Shown here: piece after piece, positions 1-6,794 of the stretch
How positions within the stretch are numbered: the first letter of the stretch is position 1
How the letters are laid out: every line of letters starts with the position of its first letter
DNA from: JBFHFS01 sp041583495
Lineage (GTDB): Bacteria; Bacteroidota; Bacteroidia; Bacteroidales; Marinilabiliaceae
Direction: 5' to 3'
Assembly: GCA_041583495.1 (NCBI GenBank)
Contig: JBFHFS010000051.1
Location: 1 to 36,616 of the forward strand
DNA length: 36,616 nt
Position numbers and translations under genes: made by a program
Notes under the pieces: model-generated
What the model saw: the letters and a program-made list of their open reading frames with translations, nothing else
Told to the model about the DNA's origin: nothing
Database searches by the model: none

Positions 1-1455
1 ATTTTTGGAGGTATCCGTATTCAGGTACAACAACATCCAGTTTTTATCGGTGTGGGGGGTTAAATCCCGGACAGTTTTAACGTAAAACCACACGTAATCT
101 TTGCCACAACTGACTCTGCTTTCAACAATGTCGTTGCGCCCCGTTTTGTTGACGTACCGGGTGTTTTGGTTGGCCCCCTTAAAATCACGGTGAATCACAT
201 CACCCTGGTAATCGATAAAGCGGGGTTGAACTCCCAGCCAATCCTGAAAATCTCCATCAATAATTATCTTTTTAGAAACACTTTCCTCAGGGGGGTTCAT
301 GCCTTTGAACCGACGGACATAGTTAACCATTTGGTAATAAATATTGTCGGTATGCCCGTCCTTCATGGGTTCAATATCCCTGTTGTATTCTTCGTTGTAG
401 GCATCCACAAAGTAGGTGCTCCCTTCTACAGGCGGGTTTCCAAGAAAGTTGGGGCTATGGGCCTCTCCGGAGATAAAACGCTGGGCCATCCATTCGTTAA
501 ACTGGGTAATCATGACCACCTTTGGATTCAATTCGAAAACACGTTGCCATTGCTCGGCAAAATGAAGGCCCTGTCCGGTATATTCGGTCAGCTTGTATTG
601 ATTGTATTCGGGCTGTTTTCCGTTGGAGAAACTGGTGCCTATGTTTGAAACCGGATGTGAAGCCACCGAAACCGGCACCTGGTCGACCACTCCTTTGGTG
701 CGCCAGCCGAAATCCTGGGGATACTTATCGATCCACTGCCAATGATTGGGCTCATTTTGAGCATCGGTCCAAGCCCAACTGTATTTTATATTCAAATTAT
801 CCTTTACCTCCTGTTTTAAGGCCGGATCGTCAGAGTGCCCAAAAATCAGGGGTTTACCCTCCCAATAGAACCAAAGGTCCTGGTATTTATTCTGGGCATA
901 AATGGAATCGTATAGTTGATTCATGGTTTCGCCACTCTTTGAATTGGTCATAAAAGAGATATAGGGCGCATTTATTCCCTTCTCACGCATCTCCAAAGAG
1001 ATCTCACAATATTTATGCACGGTGGGTAGGTAGGTGAAGTGATTGGTCACATCGAAATAGATAAAATCAACCCCTGCGGCCACCATCATGGCGATGTTTC
1101 GGCGAATCACCCAGGGGTCGTCCGAACGATAGTATCCCGCTTCAGGCTCTCCCCAATAATGGAAATTACCCTTAGGCCCATAGGCCGGATCCTTTGGATT
1201 CTGTCTAAGCATCTTAGTGATGTCGTAGATGGTATCTTTAGGATTGTGGTATCCATGCCAGATGTAGTAGAATAGCCCTACCCACTTGTCTTTTTTTACC
1301 GGGCCGGTCTGCTCATACTGAGGCAAGGTTCGGTCCAGGGCATCCGTGGCCTTCCAGTTGGAGTTGGCAAGGGGAAACCCCGGACTGTTTTGGGAGAACC
1401 CGGAACCACTTATTCCAAGGAAAAGAACCCATAAATATTTAACATAGATTTTCAT
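1..1455 (-). CDS. GH71/GH99-like TIM-barrel protein with C-terminal beta-sandwich domain (3' end off the window)
   Basis: I translated this frame by hand: it is open for all 485 codons from the ATG at 1455 to the left edge, so the C-terminus is missing. Residues 1-21 form a signal peptide (MKIYVKYLWVLFLGISGSGF, then SQ). The next ~350 residues carry motifs of GH71/GH99/WbsX-like proteins: YWGEPEAGYYRSDDPWVIRR, then AAGVDFIYFDVTN, and ITQFNEWMAQRF near the barrel end. From about residue 395 a second domain begins with IIIDGDFQDW and continues with DYQGDVIHRDF, a pattern typical of CBM9/DOMON-like modules. It probably acts outside the cytoplasm on a glycan, but substrate and reaction are unknown to me. 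It starts 12 bp after the sulfatase D stop and is likely the last or near-last gene of that unit. The fold-family call is reasonable; the enzymatic role is inference. Confidence 0.7.
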   Translation of the reverse strand, partial: MKIYVKYLWVLFLGISGSGFSQNSPGFPLANSNWKATDALDRTLPQYEQTGPVKKDKWVGLFYYIWHGYHNPKDTIYDITKMLRQNPKDPAYGPKGNFHYWGEPEAGYYRSDDPWVIRRNIAMMVAAGVDFIYFDVTNHFTYLPTVHKYCEISLEMREKGINAPYISFMTNSKSGETMNQLYDSIYAQNKYQDLWFYWEGKPLIFGHSDDPALKQEVKDNLNIKYSWAWTDAQNEPNHWQWIDKYPQDFGWRTKGVVDQVPVSVASHPVSNIGTSFSNGKQPEYNQYKLTEYTGQGLHFAEQWQRVFELNPKVVMITQFNEWMAQRFISGEAHSPNFLGNPPVEGSTYFVDAYNEEYNRDIEPMKDGHTDNIYYQMVNYVRRFKGMNPPEESVSKKIIIDGDFQDWLGVQPRFIDYQGDVIHRDFKGANQNTRYVNKTGRNDIVESRVSCGKDYVWFYVKTVRDLTPHTDKNWMLLYLNTDTSKN

Positions 1456-1467
1456 GAAGTTGCACTT

Positions 1468-2889
1468 TTAGAATCCGGGAAACCACTCATTATCAAAAGC
1501 TTTTTTCAGCTCTGCAAAACGGGCTGCATATTCAGGATCATTGGTAAAATGTTGGGTTTCGAAGGGGTCTTTATTCAAGTCCAGAAGTTGTTCTTCAATC
1601 CCTTCGGCATCATATCGGATGTATTTCAGCTTATCTTCTGAAACAACCATTCTCCCAATTTCGCTTTCAACCCCCAGGGTTTTTCTCCACCCGGCAGGTT
1701 TCCCTTCAAACAGAGGGCGCAGACTGCGGCCACGGGGATCCGAGCTTCCCATAACCCCGGCATAATCACAAACGGTTGGAAGCAGGTCCAGCCCATTGGA
1801 AACCAAATGGGTTTCGTTAACCCGGTTGGCAGGAATATGGCCTTTCCACATAGCAATAAACGGGATATTGGCCGCCTGCTCGTATAGGGCGGTTTTATGC
1901 TCCATGCGGTGAGAGGCATCCATATCGCCATGGTCGCTGGAAAAAATAACCAGCGTCTCCTCTTCCGTTCCACTCTCTTTCAGGGCATCCAAAACCACCT
2001 GGATCTGCCTATCCACAACTTCGGTGAGGCGGCAATAAGCATATCGGTGCATCCTCCATTGTTCATCGGTATATTTTTCGCGAGCCATTTGTCGAAAGGC
2101 ACGACGCTCAATCAAAGACCGGACCGCCTCAGGCTCTCCTTTTTGAGGCTCCACATTTGGCGGAAGAGGAGGACAATATTTGGCAAAAAAGTCTTCTTTA
2201 GAAACACCTTCGGGAAGCTCCAGGGCTTTGTCGAGGGTTTCAACTTCTATTAATCCGTCTCTTAATTTAATTTCAGTATAGTCCTGAAAATCGCGAATGG
2301 CCATGTAGCAAATGTCGTGTGGATTGATTAACGAAACGACCAAAAAATAGGGTTTTTCATGTTCTGCTTTTACCACCTCAGCGGCTTTATCGGCTAAAAC
2401 ATCACGCTCATTATCAGTGATGTCATTAAAGCCAAGCGACTTAGGGGTGAGAGAGGGAGGAAGATGTTCCTTGCCTCCAAAAAACAACTCGTAATCTGCT
2501 TTTTTCAGGAAAGCAGCCAGAGAGGTATTCAGCACTTCATCCGACACCTGGGGGATTTTCATGGAACCTCCATTTTCGCGCGCCTGATGGCCATCCTTAT
2601 CGTCGAAAAAACCGGGGAATCGCCCCGTCATCAGGCTCACCCTGGAGGGGGAACACACCGGGTTGGTGGCATAAGCCCTGGTAAAACGAATCCCGTTTTC
2701 GGCCAGATAATCCATGCCAGGGGTATTTAGATATTTGTTCCCGGCACAACTCATCATGGTCGCACTTTGTTGATCGGTAAAGAAGTAGATGATGTTGGGT
2801 CGTTTTTCTTCTTTGCTTTTGGAGCATGAAAATGAAACCCAGCCCGATAAAAATATCGCGCAAATAAAAATAAGGTGTCGTTTGTTCAT
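1468..2889 (-). CDS. Sulfatase D, formylglycine-dependent S1 family lipoprotein
   Basis: Type I sulfatase expected to remove sulfate esters from a glycan. The alkaline-phosphatase-like fold starts at RPNIIYFFTDQQ (first metal aspartate) and carries the canonical formylglycine motif CSPSR (Cys79 with this start) within NPVCSPSRVSLMTGRF. A second metal site is visible at FSSDHGDMDASHRMEHK. I chose the ATG at 2889, which gives a typical lipoprotein signal, MNKRHLIFICAIFLSGWVSF followed by SC. An in-frame ATG at 2916 adds nine residues and overlaps the upstream stop as TAATG, which would favour translational coupling, so the start is not settled. The HGD signature resembles the choline-sulfatase/S1_8-like side of the family more than arylsulfatase A. 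The substrate is not readable from sequence; the context suggests sulfated rhamnose or a linked sugar. Confidence 0.93.
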   Translation of the reverse strand: MNKRHLIFICAIFLSGWVSFSCSKSKEEKRPNIIYFFTDQQSATMMSCAGNKYLNTPGMDYLAENGIRFTRAYATNPVCSPSRVSLMTGRFPGFFDDKDGHQARENGGSMKIPQVSDEVLNTSLAAFLKKADYELFFGGKEHLPPSLTPKSLGFNDITDNERDVLADKAAEVVKAEHEKPYFLVVSLINPHDICYMAIRDFQDYTEIKLRDGLIEVETLDKALELPEGVSKEDFFAKYCPPLPPNVEPQKGEPEAVRSLIERRAFRQMAREKYTDEQWRMHRYAYCRLTEVVDRQIQVVLDALKESGTEEETLVIFSSDHGDMDASHRMEHKTALYEQAANIPFIAMWKGHIPANRVNETHLVSNGLDLLPTVCDYAGVMGSSDPRGRSLRPLFEGKPAGWRKTLGVESEIGRMVVSEDKLKYIRYDAEGIEEQLLDLNKDPFETQHFTNDPEYAARFAELKKAFDNEWFPGF

Positions 2890-2915
2890 GATTTTATCTA
2901 TTAGATACGATGTCA

Positions 2916-4391
2916 TTATTTTGCCAAAGCCTTAAGTTCCTCGAACCGTTTTTTTAGAGCCTCGATTCTCATTTTATTTTCAGGAGATGAAATACCGTTG
3001 GCCACCTCATTTGGATCCTTTTCTAAGTTAAAGTACTCTTCGAACTGAAAGTCGGGCCAGTAAATATATTTTTCGGTGTGGGTAACAATGGCTTCAGAAG
3101 AGGGAATATGTTCCACACTGCTAATTATTGGATGTTCCACAAAAAACGCCTGCCGCCACTCCACAGGATTCCTGGAAAGATACAAGGGGGATAGATCCTC
3201 ACCCTGAACTACCCCGGGGACATCCAGACCAACCGCCTTAAGGATGGTTGGGGCAACATCGATATTTAAGGCGAACTCATCATTTGACATGCCTCTTGAT
3301 TTTTCAGGTAACCTGGGATCGTAAATTATTAATGGAACCCGAAGCGATTGTTCGTAAGGATACCACTTATCAGCCAGCTGGTGGTCGCTGTGGAAATAGC
3401 CATTGTCCCCCATAAAAACGATCAGGGTATTGTCGTAGACCCCTTGTTTTTTTAACTCTTTAATAACGCAGCCCACCGCATAATCCACATCGGTTACCAG
3501 CCTGTAGTAGCGCTTCATATATTCCTGGTACCTTTCGGGCGTATCAAAACGCCAGTGCCAGCGTACTCTTCCGAAATTCTTTTCGTTGGCAATAAAAGGG
3601 GGAAGCGCCTGGTAACACTCTTGGGTTGATGTTTCAGGCACAGGGATGGTAACATCCGTATAATATTTCTCGCTCGAAGGGCGACATAGGTATTGATAGG
3701 GGTCGCGGTCTTCGGCATGTGGGGCAAAAAAGCTAAGCGACAAATTAAATGGTTGGTCTTTAGGTCGCTCACTTAAAAATTCCAGGGCATCTTTTATGTT
3801 TCGGTCGATGGTATGAATGGAGTCACCATATTCTTCCGACTTGGGCATATTACCATTTTTTCCCGCTGTGCTTATGTATTTTACTGCACCTGTTTCTTTA
3901 TCTGTTTGCTCCAGGTACCAATGCCTCCCTTCGTATATCCTGGAAAAATCGAAATCCGTTTCCCTAATTTTACCCACGCCATATTTTCCGACGAACCCAG
4001 TCCAGTAGCCATTACTTCGCAGCACTCCGGGATAGGTATTTTCAAAATCCGGTTCAGCAATTTTATCCTTAAAACCTCGGACGTTGTTTCTACTCATATA
4101 CTGACCGGTTAACAAGGATGCCCTGCTGCAACAACAGATAGGAGTGGTCACGCACGCACTGTTAAACACAACGCCCTCGCCGGCCAGCTTATCAATATTG
4201 GGGGTGATCAAAAATTCCGTTCCGGTACATTTTAACGAATTCCACCGCAGGTCATCCGCAAGAATAAACACGACATTCATTTTTTCGCCTTGCTTTTTTC
4301 GTGCACCCGCATTCAGAGTGCTGCTAACTTGTAAACCGGCAAAAACCAGTAAAAACAAAAACAGTTTAAAATTCATTTTTTGAGTGTTCAT
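2916..4391 (-). CDS. Sulfatase C, S1 family with atypical CCCSR formylglycine motif
   Basis: A 491-residue sulfatase. The N-terminus has a signal peptide (FKLFLFLLVFAGLQVSS), then the first metal-binding segment NVVFILADDLRWN. The activation site reads TPICCCSRASLLTGQYMSR, with the presumed formylglycine Cys at residue 86. The usual Pro/Ala two residues later is replaced by Cys88. Further hallmarks are GFVGKYGVGK, FFAPHAEDRDPYQY and the C-terminal metal site FMGDNGYFHSDHQLADKWYP. Length is normal for the family. It directly precedes sulfatase D (overlap or 26 bp, depending on the start used) and probably shares a transcript with it. An alternative start at 4376 (MNFKLF) would also give a signal peptide. 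Activity should depend on a radical-SAM maturase (anSME), which is not encoded in this window. Sulfatase identity is firm; the substrate is unknown. Confidence 0.93.
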   Translation of the reverse strand: MNTQKMNFKLFLFLLVFAGLQVSSTLNAGARKKQGEKMNVVFILADDLRWNSLKCTGTEFLITPNIDKLAGEGVVFNSACVTTPICCCSRASLLTGQYMSRNNVRGFKDKIAEPDFENTYPGVLRSNGYWTGFVGKYGVGKIRETDFDFSRIYEGRHWYLEQTDKETGAVKYISTAGKNGNMPKSEEYGDSIHTIDRNIKDALEFLSERPKDQPFNLSLSFFAPHAEDRDPYQYLCRPSSEKYYTDVTIPVPETSTQECYQALPPFIANEKNFGRVRWHWRFDTPERYQEYMKRYYRLVTDVDYAVGCVIKELKKQGVYDNTLIVFMGDNGYFHSDHQLADKWYPYEQSLRVPLIIYDPRLPEKSRGMSNDEFALNIDVAPTILKAVGLDVPGVVQGEDLSPLYLSRNPVEWRQAFFVEHPIISSVEHIPSSEAIVTHTEKYIYWPDFQFEEYFNLEKDPNEVANGISSPENKMRIEALKKRFEELKALAK

Positions 4392-4440
4392 TTTATTATT
4401 TCATTTTATTACTGATGCGTTTGATTTCGACATTAATCTG

Positions 4441-4639
4441 GCCACGCAGTGGCACGATATGAATAACCGTGGGTGGAAACCCACGGTAGATTATAACCTG
4501 AATATAACAGCCCTGAAGGGGTTGAATATTACACATGTATATCGAGTTCATTATTCAACCCCTCTGGGGCTGCAAAAGAGTTTTCTTGTCTCTACCGTGG
4601 GCTGCACCCACGGTTATTCAAATATAACCCCTTCGGGGT
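4441..4639. repeat. Palindrome-rich intergenic repeat island, REP/REPIN-like nested inverted repeat
   Basis: This occupies most of the gene-free stretch 4392-4744. Hairpins seen directly: 4441-4453 (gccac/gtggc), 4466-4487 (9-bp stem accgtgggt, 4-nt loop), 4594-4614 (8-bp stem accgtggg), and 4627-4639 (acccc/ggggt). The outer arms 4461-4490 and 4591-4619 are near-perfect reverse complements of each other. Inside them 4509-4527 pairs with 4553-4571, with about two mismatches. The whole block 4461-4619 could therefore fold as one long cruciform or RNA hairpin. Such elements are widespread between Bacteroidetes genes and resemble REP doublets. No transposase is visible here. It may end or stabilise the sulfatase B transcript. 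The remaining bases, 4640-4744, are AT-rich with nothing recognisable. Confidence 0.8.
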
Positions 4640-4744
4640 AAATATATCTATTCAAATCAAAAAGTCAATGAGCACTTATATGTCGTTTATTATCAATAAT
4701 ATAAAAACACATTTTTCAAGTTAATGCATCACCAATAATTTCAT

Positions 4745-6784
4745 TTAATATTTTTTTGTTCTAAATCGAAACGAAAATGCACTTTCCCTGCAGGAACGGA
4801 TAGGCTTGAGTCCTTTATCCGTTTTGTATTTAAGCCAACCCTGGTCCCAGGTTAAATAGTAATGGGTATCGGGTTCCAACCCTGGAAAATCATTAAATAC
4901 GATTTGATTGCTATTTTTAATTATTGAACCTTCATCCGGATCAGCGGACCAGATAATTGTGGAATCTCCATATTTTTGCAGCCTTATCTGTTTTCCTTTG
5001 GTATCAGACAGGTCGATCTCTCCACTGAGGGTAAAAGTCAACTTAGTGTCAACAGGAATGTTTTCAGCCATGCATTCAGGCGTGGTTTTTAGTATGCCGG
5101 GATCGAGAAAATCATACCCCCAGCCGCGCTTCTTATCTCCGATGGGTCGGTTCCACTGAGGATTGGCTGCAAACCCATGCTTGAGAGCATAATCGTTCCA
5201 ATGGGCAATAAGCCCTGCCAAAATTCCGGGGTATTCCCCGCCGCGATCCTTCATTTCGGTAGGATCCTCCTTCAGGTTATACAGCTCAAAGGGACCATCA
5301 AAATAGTTTACCAGCTTCCAGTCCCCCCTAATGATCCCTCTCGAACGAGCATAAACGCTGACAAAATACTCAGCCCCCCCGCTTTCGTTATTTTCAAGAA
5401 TGGGCAAAATACTTCTCCCCATCATAGGTTTAACAGCCTTATTATCTGCAGGATAATCCACTCCGGCCAATTCAAGAAAAGTAGGGTAAAAATCCCAGAT
5501 ACGAACCATCTCTTTGTTGATGCTCCCCGAAGGAAGCTTTACCCCCCCGGGCCACCGAATAATAAATGGCGCACGCAATGCCCCTTCGTGGCTGGCGTGC
5601 TTGTAATACCGAAAGGGGGTATTACTTAAGGTACCCCAGCCAAAATTGGTCGTAAACCATCCATTATTTTGGTCCCAGGGCAAGGCATCGCGGCGTGTGT
5701 ACATTCCGGCATAACAACCTCCGTTATCCGACACAAAAATGATGATGGTATTATCCAACTGGCTATCCTTATTATCGCCATCGCTATTGGGATCCTCCAG
5801 GAATGCGATAAGCCTTCCCACATTTTCATCCATGTTGTCCACCATTCCGGCATAAGCGCTTCGGCTTAAGCGCTCAAAGCTTTTTTGTAATTCCAGCGGA
5901 TTCAGGGAGGTATCGGGCAACAGGTCCCAATCTGGGATTTCAACGCCCGTCTTTGATAATTGTACCGACTCATCAACCAAGCCCATTTTTTTCATGCGTG
6001 CCAGGCGTTGTTCACGCAACCTCTCCCAACCATCGCGATAGACATCCACTCCGTTTTGGGGGTCGTAATATTTGCGAACATTTCGTTCGGGCGCATTTAA
6101 AGGGGTATGGGGTGCATTATAAGCCACATAACTAAAAAAAGGCCGACCCTTTTCGATGGCTTCCCCGATGAACTTAATGGCATAATCCGTAAAATTGGTT
6201 GTCGTATAAAAATCTTCCGGTAAATCGGTATTTGGAAAAATAATCCCATCATTTTGCCATTCAACATTTCCAGCACCGGTAAAACTGTTTAGCTCGCCAC
6301 CACTAAAGCCAAAGAAATGATCGAATCCATAATCCGTATGTTTGTTACCAATTCTTAGGTTTCCTAACCCATGGTTTTTACCCACCATGCTGGTGGTATA
6401 TCCTGACTCGCGCAGCAATTGAACAAAAGACACGCCATTGGGCATACCTTCACCACCGGCAGCCATATATTCCATTCCCGAAAGCAACGCTATCCGAGAG
6501 GTGACGCACATGGGCGTGGCATAATAGCGACTAAACCGAACGCCTTGGTCGGCTAACTTATCGATATGCGGAGTCTTGATTTCACTGCCGTAACAGCTAA
6601 GGTCGCTGTACCCCATATCGTCGGCCATTATGAAGACAATGTTGGGTTGTTTAGGTTTCGAACCCACATCGGTTTTACAGGAAAAGAAACTTGCTGTTAA
6701 AAGAATAGAAACCAGACACATAAACAGACTCTGGCTTTTAAACACGAGTGAAACCGTATTGTTTTTATCCGGTTGGATATTCAT
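4745..6784 (-). CDS. Sulfatase B, S1 family lipoprotein with CVTSR motif and C-terminal Ig-like (Big_5-type) domain
   Basis: A long sulfatase (679 residues from the chosen start). MNIQPDKNN begins a lipoprotein signal ending LLTASFFSC, with lipid Cys36. The catalytic domain opens at QPNIVFIMADDMGYSDLSCY. The formylglycine site is TPMCVTSRIALLSG (Cys93), with Thr where Pro/Ala is usual. FVSDNGGCYAG provides the C-terminal metal ligands. The sulfatase part ends near residue 560. The last ~110 residues (from TTPECMAENIPVDTKLTFTL) look like a Big_5/SbsA-type Ig-like domain, which accounts for the extra length. The frame is open to an ATG at 6829, but that would overlap the upstream stop and precede an unusual n-region. 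The ATG at 6784 lies 10 bp after the DUF5722 gene's stop and is preferred. The two genes are likely co-transcribed. The substrate is unknown. Confidence 0.92.
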   Translation of the reverse strand: MNIQPDKNNTVSLVFKSQSLFMCLVSILLTASFFSCKTDVGSKPKQPNIVFIMADDMGYSDLSCYGSEIKTPHIDKLADQGVRFSRYYATPMCVTSRIALLSGMEYMAAGGEGMPNGVSFVQLLRESGYTTSMVGKNHGLGNLRIGNKHTDYGFDHFFGFSGGELNSFTGAGNVEWQNDGIIFPNTDLPEDFYTTTNFTDYAIKFIGEAIEKGRPFFSYVAYNAPHTPLNAPERNVRKYYDPQNGVDVYRDGWERLREQRLARMKKMGLVDESVQLSKTGVEIPDWDLLPDTSLNPLELQKSFERLSRSAYAGMVDNMDENVGRLIAFLEDPNSDGDNKDSQLDNTIIIFVSDNGGCYAGMYTRRDALPWDQNNGWFTTNFGWGTLSNTPFRYYKHASHEGALRAPFIIRWPGGVKLPSGSINKEMVRIWDFYPTFLELAGVDYPADNKAVKPMMGRSILPILENNESGGAEYFVSVYARSRGIIRGDWKLVNYFDGPFELYNLKEDPTEMKDRGGEYPGILAGLIAHWNDYALKHGFAANPQWNRPIGDKKRGWGYDFLDPGILKTTPECMAENIPVDTKLTFTLSGEIDLSDTKGKQIRLQKYGDSTIIWSADPDEGSIIKNSNQIVFNDFPGLEPDTHYYLTWDQGWLKYKTDKGLKPIRSCRESAFSFRFRTKKY

Positions 6785-6794
6785 TTCTATTCCT

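Noticed and set aside
4384..4641. An 85-codon plus-strand open frame in the gap upstream of sulfatase C
   Set aside because: It overlaps the sulfatase C start and is made of the palindromic repeats. The translation has no recognisable family and is explained by the REP-like island.
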